DNA from: Nocardioidaceae bacterium
GTDB lineage: Bacteria; Actinomycetota; Actinomycetes; Propionibacteriales; Nocardioidaceae
NCBI GenBank assembly: GCA_017744365.1
Contig: JAGIBL010000006.1
Span: 186,001-250,000, forward strand
Reading direction: 5' to 3'
Length of the DNA: 64,000 nt
A program made the translations under genes and the position numbers. Positions 9,391 through 17,385 of the stretch are shown here, piece by piece; the stretch's first letter is position 1; each line of letters starts with the position of its first letter. The notes beneath the pieces are model-generated. The model did not search any database, had not been told where the DNA came from, and worked only from the letters and a program-made list of their open reading frames with translations.

Positions 9391-10569
9391 ATGGACTTCG
9401 ATCTCCCCGAGACCGCGCTCGCGGTCCGCGAGGGCGTGGCCGCCGTCGCCGCCAAGTACGACAATGCCTACTGGTCGGCCTGCGAGGAGGACCACCGGTT
9501 CCCCGACGAGGTTTTCCGCGACCTCGGCCAGGGCGGCTGGCTCGGGTTGTGCATCCCCGAGGAGTACGGCGGCGGCGGGCAGGGGCTCCTCGAGCTGGCG
9601 GTCGCCAACGAGACGCTCTGCGCCTCGGGCGGCACCGCGGGCACCTTCATCTACGTGACCACGCCGGGCTTCGGCGCGATGACCCTGGTGCGGCACGGGA
9701 CGCCAGAGCAGAAGCAGCGCATCCTGCCGGGCATCGCGTCGGGCGACATCCAATTCTGCTTCGCGCTCACCGAGCCCGACGCCGGGTCGAACGCCATCGA
9801 GATCACCACCTCCGCACGGCGCGACGGAGACGACTTCTTGATCAAGGGCCAGAAGGTGTGGATCTCCAACGTGGAGCGCGCCGACTGGATGGTCGCGGTG
9901 ACGCGGACCATCCCCGCGGCCGAGGCGTCCCCTCGTACGGCGGGCTTCACGCTGTTCCTGGTCGACGTGAAGCAGGCGCTCGCGGACGGCACCCTCTCCT
10001 ACACGCCGATCCCCAAGATGGGCTCGAACATCCTCTTCTCGAGCCAGGTGTTCTTCGACGACGTACGCGTGCCGGCCGAGAACGTGCTCGGCGAGGTCGA
10101 CCAGGGCTTCGCGGTGCTGTGGGACGTGCTCAACCCCGAGCGCATCCTGGCCGCGGCCGGCGGGGTCGGCTCGGCGGACGCCGCGCTCGACGTGGCCGCC
10201 CGCTACGCCGGTGAGCGCTCCGTCTTCGGCCGCCCGATCGGCGCGAACCAGGCGATCCAGTTCCCGCTCGCGCAGATCAAGGCGAAGACCGAGCTGGCCC
10301 GGCTGATGACGTACAAGGCGGCCTGGCTCTTCGACCAGGGCCGGATGTGCGGCAACGAGGCCAACGTCGCCAAGCTGACCGGTGCGCAGGTCGCCTGGGA
10401 GGCCGCGGACCAGGCCTTCCAGACGCTCGGCGGGATGGCGTACTCCAAGGAGTACCCGGTGGAGCGGATGTTCCGCGATGCTCGGATCGGCAAGAACATC
10501 CCGGTCGCCGAGCAGCTGGTCCTGGCCCACATCGGCACCTCGATGCTGAACCTCCCGAAGTCCTACTGA
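9391..10569 (+). CDS. Acyl-CoA dehydrogenase, second paralogue
   Basis: A 392-residue flavoenzyme with the family motifs ALTEPDAGSNAIEI, GQKVWISNVERADWMVAVTR, RSVFGRPIGANQAIQFPLA and the tail GGMAYSKEYPVERMFRDARI. It lies 10 bp after the first dehydrogenase and 19 bp before the ligase. The two dehydrogenases differ clearly in sequence and may act on different chain lengths or work as a heteromer. The C-terminal tail lacks the YGGTTEI form of the first paralogue and has GKNIPVAEQLVL instead. The substrate is unknown. Confidence 0.93.
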   Translation: MDFDLPETALAVREGVAAVAAKYDNAYWSACEEDHRFPDEVFRDLGQGGWLGLCIPEEYGGGGQGLLELAVANETLCASGGTAGTFIYVTTPGFGAMTLVRHGTPEQKQRILPGIASGDIQFCFALTEPDAGSNAIEITTSARRDGDDFLIKGQKVWISNVERADWMVAVTRTIPAAEASPRTAGFTLFLVDVKQALADGTLSYTPIPKMGSNILFSSQVFFDDVRVPAENVLGEVDQGFAVLWDVLNPERILAAAGGVGSADAALDVAARYAGERSVFGRPIGANQAIQFPLAQIKAKTELARLMTYKAAWLFDQGRMCGNEANVAKLTGAQVAWEAADQAFQTLGGMAYSKEYPVERMFRDARIGKNIPVAEQLVLAHIGTSMLNLPKSY

Positions 10570-10588
10570 CGTCGTTCCAAGGAGCACC

Positions 10589-12412
10589 ATGAGCGTCCTC
10601 GCCGACCGCGCCGACATCGACGCCGCGCTCGCCCCCAGCATCGCCGCGGCCTTCGCCGCCACCGTCGATGAGCAGGGCGACAACCCCGCGCTCTCCGACC
10701 GGATCGGGGTCGCTGAAGGCTGGCGCACGCTGTCCTGGCGCGAGCTGCGCGAGCAGGGCCTGGCCCTCGCGGCCGCCCTGGTCGACCTCGGCGTCCAGCC
10801 CGGCGACCGGGTGGCGATCATGGCCAGCAACCGGATCGAGCACGTGCTCGCCGACGTGGCGGCGATGCACGCCGGCGCGACCGCGATGTCGATCTACAAC
10901 ACCCTCTCCCCCGCCCAGGTGGCCTACATCGCGGAGCACGCGAAGCCGTCGGTCGTGGTCCTGGAGAACGACGACCACCTGGCGCGCTGGTCTCTCGCGT
11001 TGGCCGGTGTCCCGCACGTCGTGGTCATCGACGCGGTGGCGCCGGAAGGCGCGCTCACCTGGGCCGAGCTGGTCGACCGCGCGGGCGCCGTACGGGACAA
11101 GCATGCGGCCGAGGCGGAGAAGCGCTGGCAGGCGCTCGGACACGACGACCCGGCCACGATCCTCTACACCTCGGGGACGACCGGTGATCCGAAGGGCGTG
11201 GTCATCACCCACCGCAACGTGCTCTTCGAGGCCGAGAGCAGCAGCCGCACCTCGCAGCTGACCGGCGAGAACATCGGCGTCTCCTACCTGCCGTACGCGC
11301 ACATCGCCGAGCGGGTGCTGGGCATCTACATCCCGATGGTCGAGGGCGCGCACCTCTACCTGGTCGGTGACCCGGCGCAGCTGGTCGGCACCCTCGCCGA
11401 GGTGCGGCCGACGCGGTTCTTCGGCGTGCCGCGGGTGTGGGAGAAGATCCAGACCGGCATCGGCGGGCTGCTCGCGATGGAGACCGACGAGGCCAAGAAG
11501 AAGGCTGTCGCGGAGGCGATGGCGACGGGGCTGGAGTACATCGAGTCGCTGCAGTACGGCGAGCAGACCAGCCCCGAGCTGCAGGCCCGCTTCGACGCGG
11601 TGAACGCCGCGGTGCTGACGCCGATGAAGGCGATGCTCGGGCTGGACCGGGTCACCTGGGCGGGCAGCGCGTCGGCGCCGATGCCGCTGGAGACCGCGCG
11701 CTTCTTCGCCGGACTCGGCCTGCCGATCTACGACATCTACGGGATGACCGAGACGTGCGGGTCGGTGACCGCGTGCGGGCCGGGCTCGTTCCGGCTCGGC
11801 ACGGTCGGGCGCGCGCAGCCGGGCATCGAGATCGGCCTGGGCGAGGACGGCGAGATCCTCGCCCGCGGCCCGGTGACGACGTCGGGGTACTACCGCAACG
11901 CCGAGGCGACCGGTGCCCTGGTCGACGCCGAGGGATGGGTGCACACCGGCGACATCGGCGAGCTCGACGCGGACGGCTTCCTCAAAGTCGTGGATCGCAA
12001 GAAGGAGATGATCATCACCAGCGCCGGCAAGAACATCGCGCCGTCGAACATCGAGAACCTGCTCAAGGAGAGTCCGTTGGTCGGGCACGCGCTCGCCTTC
12101 GGCGAGGGACGCCCGTACGTCGTCGCGATCCTGACCCTCGACCCGGACGTCGCGCCGGTGATCGCCGGGAAGCTCGGGCTGTCCTCGGCCGACCTGGCCT
12201 CATTGGCCCAGGAGCCGGCGATCCTCGGCATGGTCGAGCAGGCGGTGGCTGCCGCCAACGAACGCCTCTCGCGTCCCGAGCAGGTCAAGAAGTGGACGCT
12301 GCTGCCGGTCGAGTGGACCGCCGAGTCCGCCGAGCTGACCCCGACGCTCAAGCTGAAGCGCCGGGTCGTGCACGCGAACTACGCCGAGGAGATCGCCGCG
12401 CTGTACGCCTGA
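10589..12412 (+). CDS. Long-chain fatty acid--CoA ligase (AMP-binding)
   Basis: A 607-residue ANL-superfamily ligase that adenylates a fatty acid and transfers it to CoA. Motifs: ILYTSGTTGDPKGVVITH near residue 190 (ATP), YGMTETCGSVTACGPG near residue 385, GWVHTGDIGELDADGFLKVV near residue 450 and KKEMIITSAGKNIAPSNIE near the C-terminus with the domain-swap Lys. It resembles the FadD15 type. An AAGGAG site precedes the ATG by seven bases. It feeds acyl-CoAs to the two upstream dehydrogenases. Its 3' end overlaps the convergent phosphodiesterase gene by 34 bp. Confidence 0.93.
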   Translation: MSVLADRADIDAALAPSIAAAFAATVDEQGDNPALSDRIGVAEGWRTLSWRELREQGLALAAALVDLGVQPGDRVAIMASNRIEHVLADVAAMHAGATAMSIYNTLSPAQVAYIAEHAKPSVVVLENDDHLARWSLALAGVPHVVVIDAVAPEGALTWAELVDRAGAVRDKHAAEAEKRWQALGHDDPATILYTSGTTGDPKGVVITHRNVLFEAESSSRTSQLTGENIGVSYLPYAHIAERVLGIYIPMVEGAHLYLVGDPAQLVGTLAEVRPTRFFGVPRVWEKIQTGIGGLLAMETDEAKKKAVAEAMATGLEYIESLQYGEQTSPELQARFDAVNAAVLTPMKAMLGLDRVTWAGSASAPMPLETARFFAGLGLPIYDIYGMTETCGSVTACGPGSFRLGTVGRAQPGIEIGLGEDGEILARGPVTTSGYYRNAEATGALVDAEGWVHTGDIGELDADGFLKVVDRKKEMIITSAGKNIAPSNIENLLKESPLVGHALAFGEGRPYVVAILTLDPDVAPVIAGKLGLSSADLASLAQEPAILGMVEQAVAAANERLSRPEQVKKWTLLPVEWTAESAELTPTLKLKRRVVHANYAEEIAALYA

Positions 12413-13359
12413 CGCGCGGCGACGCCGAGCTCGGGGAAGTCGGTGATGAGGCCGTCCACACCGGCCCGGAAGAACAGCTCCGCCTCGCCGACCGCGTCTC
12501 CGTGGCCGTGCGGGTTGCCACCGATCCTGAAGTCCGCGGGCAGGTACTGGTTCTCCGCGCGGTGCGACCAGACCAGCACCGACAGGCCACGCCTGTGCGC
12601 CTTCTCGACCACCTTGGTCGGCTCGGTCAGGCGACCGTCGGCACCGCGCGGGTAGATCGCCTTCTTCTTCACTGCGACCGCGGCCGCGTACTCGCTGATC
12701 TTGGACAGCTCGCGGGAGGTGGTCTCGCGCTCGAAGAGCCGGACGGTGCGCTCGGGCAGGTCGAGCGCGCACAGCGCCGCGACGTTGAAGCCCATCCAGG
12801 TGATCTCGGGACGGTCGGAGCCGCGGACCAGGTCGGGCAGCCAGAGGTCGTGCCGGGCCAGGTGCCGAACCTCCTTGAGCTCGGCGTAGACGCCCAGCCG
12901 ACGGCCGGCACGGGCCGACTCGCGGGCCACCAGGTCGAGCACCTCGGTGAAGGTCGGGATCGGCCCGCGGTCGTTGAAGGAGGCGCTGGTCGGGCGCTTG
13001 CGCGGCCACCGCTCGCGGGTCCGCAGCCCGCGCAGCTCGGCGAGGGTGAAGTCGTGCACGAACCAGCCGGTGACGGGATCGCCGTCGACCTCGACGGTCC
13101 GGCGCAGGTGCGCGTACTCGGGACGAGCGGCCACGTCCGTCGTACGGGAGAGCTCGACGTCGTGGCGGCAGACCACCGCACCGTCGCGGGTGGCCAACAG
13201 GTCGAGCTCGACCGCGTCGGCGCCGAGCCGGAAGGCCAGCTCGTAGCCGGCCAGCGTGTGCTCGGGCCGGTGCCCGCTGGCGCCGCGGTGCGCGACCACG
13301 ATCGGGGCGGCAGTGCGCGGACGGGCCTCGCGACGCGGGATGGCGATGGTCAGGGCCAT
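12379..13359 (-). CDS. Glycerophosphodiester phosphodiesterase
   Basis: A GDPD-family TIM-barrel enzyme that releases glycerol 3-phosphate from deacylated phospholipids. The catalytic and metal-binding signature is VVAHRGASGHRPEHTLAGYE and, later, ADAVELDLLATRDGAVVCRHD; VYAELKE and LVWSHRAENQYLP follow. The C-terminal GVDGLITDFPELG is typical. No signal peptide, so a cytoplasmic enzyme. The ATG at 13359 (MALTIAIPRR) is preferred; another ATG at 13389 would add ten residues. It converges on the fatty acyl-CoA ligase. Confidence 0.92.
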   Translation of the reverse strand: MALTIAIPRREARPRTAAPIVVAHRGASGHRPEHTLAGYELAFRLGADAVELDLLATRDGAVVCRHDVELSRTTDVAARPEYAHLRRTVEVDGDPVTGWFVHDFTLAELRGLRTRERWPRKRPTSASFNDRGPIPTFTEVLDLVARESARAGRRLGVYAELKEVRHLARHDLWLPDLVRGSDRPEITWMGFNVAALCALDLPERTVRLFERETTSRELSKISEYAAAVAVKKKAIYPRGADGRLTEPTKVVEKAHRRGLSVLVWSHRAENQYLPADFRIGGNPHGHGDAVGEAELFFRAGVDGLITDFPELGVAARQAYSAAISSA

Positions 13360-13430
13360 GCGGCCAGGGTCGGCAGCGAAGGTGGACACCGGGTGTCGGG
13401 CCCGCCAATGCGGCGTTTACGGTGCATGGC

Positions 13431-13979
13431 ATGTCCTCGGCCGTTCACACCCTCGGCACCCTGACCACGGTGCCCGCCCTCGACCGCCTCGACCTCGTCG
13501 CCCCACCGGTCGCTGCCTTGTTGCGCTCCTGGGAGCACGCGGCCTCCGTCGGCGTGGTGGAGATCGACCCGGCGCTCTCGGAGACCTCCGCCACCGTCGA
13601 GGTGTACGGCGTGCCCTGGGAGTCCGGCGCCAACTGCGTCGTGGTCATGGGCAAACGCGACGGTCAGGAGCGGATCGCGGCGTGCGTGGTCCGCGGCGAC
13701 ACCCGCGCCGACGTGAACAACCGGGTCAAGCGCCTGCTGGATGTGCGCAAGTGCTCCTTCCTCGACCACGACCGCGCGGTCGCGGAGACCGGGATGGAGT
13801 ACGGCGGGATCACGCCGGTCGGCGTCCCCTCGGAATGGCGGCTGCTGCTGGACTCGCGGGTCCCGGAGATCCCGGTCGTGCTGATCGGCAGCGGGATTCG
13901 GGGGTCCAAGCTGGTGCTCCCCGGGGCGCTCCTGGCGGAGCTGCCGGGGGCTGAGGTGGTGGAGGGGTTGGCGGGGTAG
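13431..13979 (+). CDS. YbaK/EbsC-type aminoacyl-tRNA deacylase
   Basis: A 182-residue protein with the YbaK/prolyl-tRNA editing fold: AACVVRGDTRADVNNRVK, KCSFLDHDRAVAETGMEYGGITPVGVP (read in parts) and VLIGSGIRGSKLVLPGALL, ending ELPGAEVVEGLAG. Members hydrolyse mischarged tRNAs in trans. A TACGGT hexamer at 13418-13423 lies seven bases before the ATG, so the transcript is probably leaderless; a GTG at 13422 is a weaker start. Its stop is one base from the convergent small gene that ends the toxin-locus cluster. Confidence 0.9.
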   Translation: MSSAVHTLGTLTTVPALDRLDLVAPPVAALLRSWEHAASVGVVEIDPALSETSATVEVYGVPWESGANCVVVMGKRDGQERIAACVVRGDTRADVNNRVKRLLDVRKCSFLDHDRAVAETGMEYGGITPVGVPSEWRLLLDSRVPEIPVVLIGSGIRGSKLVLPGALLAELPGAEVVEGLAG

Positions 13980-13980
13980 G

Positions 13981-14403
13981 TCAGAGCTCGAGGTCGCCGT
14001 AGTGGTCGACCATGACCAGCGATCGACGATCCTGGCTCTTGAACTCCCGAATCTCCAGGGTCTCGGTGTCGCACGTCAGCGAATCCGGGTCGTTCACCTG
14101 GGCTTCGATGACGCGGTACAGCAGATCAGCGTCGTCCGGCGGCAGCTCTGCAATCACGTCGCTCCAACGATCGTGAGTGACGACGCGCGTCGTTGTGTCG
14201 GCAAGGATCTGCCGCAGCCGTTTGAGCGGCAGGGCGTCCCCTCGGGCCTTCCACACGACGCCCTGCTGGTCCGTCCACGTCTTCTGACGTGCCAGCGCCG
14301 GATACGCGTCGGTCGAGTTGTTGCTCGGAGTGTCCTCGGCGCGGACCTCGGCGTAGATCTCGGTGAAGGCTGCTCGGTCGCGATCGCGCGAGGCCTTGCT
14401 CAT
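13981..14403 (-). CDS. Unknown protein at the end of the Rhs locus, 140 aa
   Basis: No family recognised. A hydrophilic protein starting MSKASRDRDRAAFTEIYAEV and ending LVMVDHYGDLEL. A good ribosome binding site (GAAGGAG, eight bases before the ATG) fixes the start. It overlaps the preceding gene by four bases (ATGA), so the two are one unit. The position, last on the minus strand downstream of an Rhs toxin and several immunity-like genes, makes an immunity or accessory role possible, but nothing in the sequence proves it. Confidence 0.7.
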   Translation of the reverse strand: MSKASRDRDRAAFTEIYAEVRAEDTPSNNSTDAYPALARQKTWTDQQGVVWKARGDALPLKRLRQILADTTTRVVTHDRWSDVIAELPPDDADLLYRVIEAQVNDPDSLTCDTETLEIREFKSQDRRSLVMVDHYGDLEL

Positions 14404-14777
14404 GAACGACTCCTTCGTCCGGGGCTGAACCACCTCCGCGATCGCTGTGGGGGCTTCGTCCATGCGAGCAGCGCCTCTGCCAGGGATTGAAGATCCAGAT
14501 CCGCTGGATCCTCGATCCCGACGCGCTCGGACCCGATGCGACCCAGGAACTCGACGAGCAGATCCCGGACAGCATCTGGTCGAGGAGTGTCGCCGGACCC
14601 GGTGATCCGGACCCGAGCACCGACAACCTTCAGAAGCAGCATGTGACCGGCGGCGTCGTAGGCGCGGTACTCCTCGTTCGCCACGTCCACTGCCTCGAGG
14701 TAGCTCTCGGCCCGCTCCACGGACTCGTAGAACTCGAGGGCACCGTGGTCGTCGACGACCACCGGCAGCGCAATCAT
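14400..14777 (-). CDS. Unknown protein in the Rhs locus, 125 aa
   Basis: No family recognised. It begins MIALPVVVDDHGALEFYESV, has a helical middle (AESYLEAVDVANEEYRAYDA), a beta-rich stretch and a basic tail ending WFSPGRRSRS. AAGGAG lies seven bases before the ATG. It is coupled to the 140-residue gene by a four-base overlap and directly follows a decayed membrane-protein gene. A single compact domain of this size behind an Rhs toxin fits an immunity protein, but this is inference from context only. Confidence 0.7.
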   Translation of the reverse strand: MIALPVVVDDHGALEFYESVERAESYLEAVDVANEEYRAYDAAGHMLLLKVVGARVRITGSGDTPRPDAVRDLLVEFLGRIGSERVGIEDPADLDLQSLAEALLAWTKPPQRSRRWFSPGRRSRS

Positions 14778-14791
14778 GAGAAAGCTCCTTG

Positions 14792-15221
14792 CTAGATCTG
14801 CGACGACCAAACTGTGACCTGCCGCGGCGGATCTTTACCAAGCGAGTACTTCGCCAACGCCCGCAACGTAACCTTTCTCCCACCGAGGAGAGTGAGCAGA
14901 GGCGTCCACGTATCGACGCGGAACTTCTCCTACGCAAACGCGGCGTCGACATGGACGATGTCGTCCGTCGTGGCGCGGAAGCCCAAACCAATCCACGCGA
15001 GAGCAAAGTATTCCAGTCAAGGACGACGACATTGCGCCAGCCGCGCACAGCCAGCCAAAGAAGATGGATCCCACAGCTCCCGCAATGGCGCCCAGAACCG
15101 ATCCCTCAAACAGGTGCAGCGCGAACCCGCCGGCTAGGCCTGTCATGCAAAGGGCTTAGGCATAGCGCCACCGGAATCCGAAGGTCACGCGATCAGTCAG
15201 ATTGTCGTCCCGGCTCGTCAT
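14792..15221 (-). pseudogene. Decayed small membrane protein gene
   Basis: The minus strand reads as one membrane protein only if three lesions are ignored. An ATG at 15221 gives MTSRDDNLTDRVTFGFRWRYA, then TAA. The same frame resumes as MTGLAGGFALHLFEG, a Gly/Ala-rich helix (SVLGAIAGAVGSIFFGWL) and CAAGAMSSSL. A one-base shift near 15020 is needed to continue as EYFALAWIGLGFRATTDDIV and HVDAAFA. A TAG at 14930-14932 interrupts, and the frame then runs EKFRVDTWTPLLTLLGGRKV, TLRALAKYLLGKDP to a stop at 14792. The parts join into a plausible protein of about 140 residues with two or three helices. Probably a dead immunity-type gene of the toxin locus. Confidence 0.6.
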
Positions 15222-15319
15222 GGACCCTGCGTGCTGCCCCCTGGTCAGCCGGCCTCGGAGCGTGAGCCTAGCCCAGGCAGCACGTGCCCGGTGGCGAGAC
15301 GAGCACTAGATCAGCCACA

Positions 15320-15814
15320 TCAGATTGAGATGAACCATGGACCAAGCAGGCAGCCGGCAACAAGCGACACCACCCATACGAGAACGGCGAGCTTACGGCC
15401 AAGCTCCCCATCTGCCAGACGTGCCAGGAGACGTTTGTACGCGGCCGTGAACGGGGCGATCTGAGCGACGGCAACGACGCCCGCGGGAACCATGATGACC
15501 GTGGTCCCGATGATCGCCAGGAGCGTCCGGGGTGCGCCCATGAGATCTCGTGCGACCCATACAGGCACTCCGCCCACAACGAAGTACAGCGACGAAATCA
15601 TCATGGCCATTGCCCGCACTTGCCCGAGGTCATCAGCCGCTTTCGCCTTGTCGTCGCGCTTCCGCTCCAGGTACGGATCCTTGGTCTCCGAGTCGTGGAC
15701 AAGGCCTGCACAGGTTGACAACGGCCGCGTGTAGTACCGCAGCAACGGCCGCGACCGCAGTGCGCCAATGATGTCTGCCGCCAGTGCCGACAGAAATCGA
15801 CTAATCCCAGTCAC
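15320..15814 (-). CDS. Small membrane protein, immunity candidate
   Basis: A 164-residue protein with three clear hydrophobic helices (MMISSLYFVVGGVPVWVA, LLAIIGTTVIMVPAGVVAVA and KLAVLVWVVSLVAGCLLGPW) after a soluble, charged N-terminal third. The GTG at 15814 follows GGGAG by eight bases. It sits directly downstream of a fragment of Rhs core DNA, which is where the partner of a displaced toxin tip would be expected. No family recognised. Multi-helix immunity proteins are known for membrane-acting toxins, so that role is plausible but unproven. Confidence 0.65.
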   Translation of the reverse strand: MTGISRFLSALAADIIGALRSRPLLRYYTRPLSTCAGLVHDSETKDPYLERKRDDKAKAADDLGQVRAMAMMISSLYFVVGGVPVWVARDLMGAPRTLLAIIGTTVIMVPAGVVAVAQIAPFTAAYKRLLARLADGELGRKLAVLVWVVSLVAGCLLGPWFISI

Positions 15815-15877
15815 GCCCAATCTCCCAGGCGGCGAACGGATGATTCCATGCGGAATGCTCCGTGTGCCGGGGTGCCT

Positions 15878-15920
15878 TCGGTGGTGCCGGACCCGGCCGG
15901 ACGGTCTGGTCCTTGACGCT
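15878..15920 (-). pseudogene. Fragment of Rhs core coding DNA
   Basis: About 43 bp here match 18671-18714 inside the intact Rhs gene with two or three mismatches and one missing base. On the minus strand both encode SVKDQTV, and once the missing base is restored both encode SVKDQTV-P-AGSGTT. The flanks show no such match. This is a relic of Rhs repeat-region DNA, some 2.8 kb from the intact copy, left just upstream of an immunity-like membrane gene. Confidence 0.65.
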
Positions 15921-15965
15921 GTCGTGCTGCGCGGTAAGCCATGTTCGTCATCCTGGCGCCCATTG

Positions 15966-16448
15966 CTAGGAGAGCATCGCGAATGCCAAGCCGGCGTAGG
16001 TGGCGATCGCGGTGCACAGACGCAGCGCGAGAGCGACCAACGGTGCACGTACGCCGAGGGAACGAAGGAGCGGACGTACGACGCCATGCTCCATGCTCAG
16101 GGAGAGCGCGGTGCCAGCCAACCCGACGGCGAAGCCGGCCAACACCGAAGAACTGCTGAGCCTCACCCAGTGATCCACAGCAAGGGTTGCCCCTGCAATG
16201 AACACTGCCGTGACACCCCACAACCCGGAAAGGGCCTTGTCGAGGACCTCCCCAAGTTCGTTCCGACTGGTTTCGTCAGACGCATCGCGCTTACCCGGGC
16301 GAAGGGCCGCTTCCGTGTGAACTCTCGGCCGGGCCTGCGCAAGCATGCCCGGCAGATGCGCAAATCGTGAGGGAAACAGGCGAGCCAGGAACACCAGGAG
16401 GAGGCGGTCGAGGCAATAGACGACCTGTTCGACTGATGCTCCTCTCAT
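15966..16448 (-). CDS. Small membrane protein, probable immunity to orphan Rhs tip
   Basis: A 160-residue protein with one hydrophobic stretch near the N-terminus (VYCLDRLLLVFLARLFP) and three more in the C-terminal half (GLWGVTAVFIAGATLAVD, SSVLAGFAVGLAGTALSL, LCTAIATYAGLAFAMLS). Its ATG lies one base after the stop codon of the displaced Rhs tip, so the two were translated as a pair. That arrangement, toxin tip then small gene, is the standard order for toxin and immunity protein. No named family recognised. Start chosen at the ATG nearest the tip; a second ATG at 16475 would overlap it. Confidence 0.7.
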   Translation of the reverse strand: MRGASVEQVVYCLDRLLLVFLARLFPSRFAHLPGMLAQARPRVHTEAALRPGKRDASDETSRNELGEVLDKALSGLWGVTAVFIAGATLAVDHWVRLSSSSVLAGFAVGLAGTALSLSMEHGVVRPLLRSLGVRAPLVALALRLCTAIATYAGLAFAMLS

Positions 16449-16449
16449 G

Positions 16450-16939
16450 TCACCAGTTTCGCTTGAGCCAGCCACCGAAACCCCACGCGCTCATTCCGAG
16501 TCCGAAGGCGCCATACGCCTTGTCCACCCTGTCGGCCGTTCGGACGACCTTCCGGTCGAAGTGTTTGTACTCCTTGACGATGCGAGACCGAGCCTTCTTG
16601 CCTGCCTTGCCGGCCGCTGTGCCTCCGATCTTGATGCTTCGTCGAGTCTCGTTCGCATACTTCAGCCCCTTGGCCGCGCTGAACGTCCCCGCGCCGGCAA
16701 TGTCCAGTAGGCCGTCCATCTTGTGCCCGTGCTTCATCTTGTAGATTCCGCGTCCCAGCGAAATCCCGGCGGACGCTACGGCGCATGTGAACATGGCGGC
16801 CACGCCGATACCCAGCTTGATGCCGATTACGATCTTCCTGTGCTGGCTCGCCCAGTGTTTAGCGCTCCTCCACGTTTTCTAGATGCTCCATCTGCCGCTT
16901 AGGTCGTACTGATTAAATCGGGTCCTGCGGATCGGCCAC
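16450..16939 (-). pseudogene. Displaced (orphan) Rhs C-terminal tip
   Basis: Reading leftward, VADPQDPI ends in a stop. A one-base correction joins it to NQYDLSGRWSI, giving DPINQYDLSG, the motif that closes Rhs cores (DPVNGQDLSG in the intact gene at about 17.8 kb). A TAG at 16879-16881 follows, then an open frame: KTWRSAKHWASQHRK, a hydrophobic stretch (IVIGIKLGIGVAAMFTCAVA) and a basic Lys/Arg-rich domain ending WGFGGWLKRNW at 16450. The part from the ATG at 16803 still encodes 117 residues and might be expressed. This is a former toxin tip cut from its core, with its presumed immunity gene directly downstream. Toxin family not recognised. Confidence 0.72.
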
Positions 16940-17025
16940 AATCAGCTGCCCCACCTTGGGCTCCGGTCGGAGTGGCACGTCAGGTCGAACCGTGCCGAGC
17001 CAACACCGCTGCCCGGGGCTCGAGT

Positions 17026-17385
17026 TCAGGACGACCAGCCGGCAGGCTCGCCAGACCACCAGGCAACCCCGTGATGGTCTACCCGAAGCGTCGACTTGAA
17101 GGCCCCCAGCGGCTCGCAAACGTTCGCGTCAAGCACTCGCCCTACCTCCTCGCCGACCGGTCGAGATGAATCCACGGAGATATCCAGACCGAGAATCCCA
17201 TCAAACCAGGCGCTTTTGTAGACGATTGCCACGCGGGCATTACCGATTGCCCAACAACCCAACAGCTCAACTTGTCCATTGAGATCCTGGGGCGGCGGGA
17301 ACAGGGTCCGGACCTGTGCCACGAGATCATCTGCAAATCTGCCATCCTCACCCTTCCCAACGGCACCCAGAACAATCACCGCCAA
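17026..17385 (-). CDS. Candidate immunity protein for the Rhs toxin
   Basis: A protein of about 119 residues directly after the Rhs toxin gene: the toxin TGA at 17388-17386 is followed at once by a TTG start at 17385, with a GTG at 17379 as alternative. It reads AVIVLGAVGKGEDGRFADDL, then CWAIGNARVAIVYKSAWFDG and ends VDHHGVAWWSGEPAGWSS. A single small alpha/beta-looking domain with no signal peptide. The position and coupling make it the likely cognate cytoplasmic immunity protein. No family recognised. GC content is lower than in the flanking housekeeping genes, like the toxin tip. Confidence 0.7.
   Translation of the reverse strand: MAVIVLGAVGKGEDGRFADDLVAQVRTLFPPPQDLNGQVELLGCWAIGNARVAIVYKSAWFDGILGLDISVDSSRPVGEEVGRVLDANVCEPLGAFKSTLRVDHHGVAWWSGEPAGWSS

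Noticed and set aside
15811-16221. A 136-codon minus-strand frame across the Rhs core fragment
   Set aside because: Its right half is out of frame with the membrane protein at 15966-16448, and its left half is only the Rhs relic.
16913-17119. A separate small gene on the minus strand overlapping the immunity candidate
   Set aside because: Only its last residues (VADPQDPI) look coding, and those join the Rhs core-end motif after a one-base shift; the rest overlaps the immunity gene in another frame.
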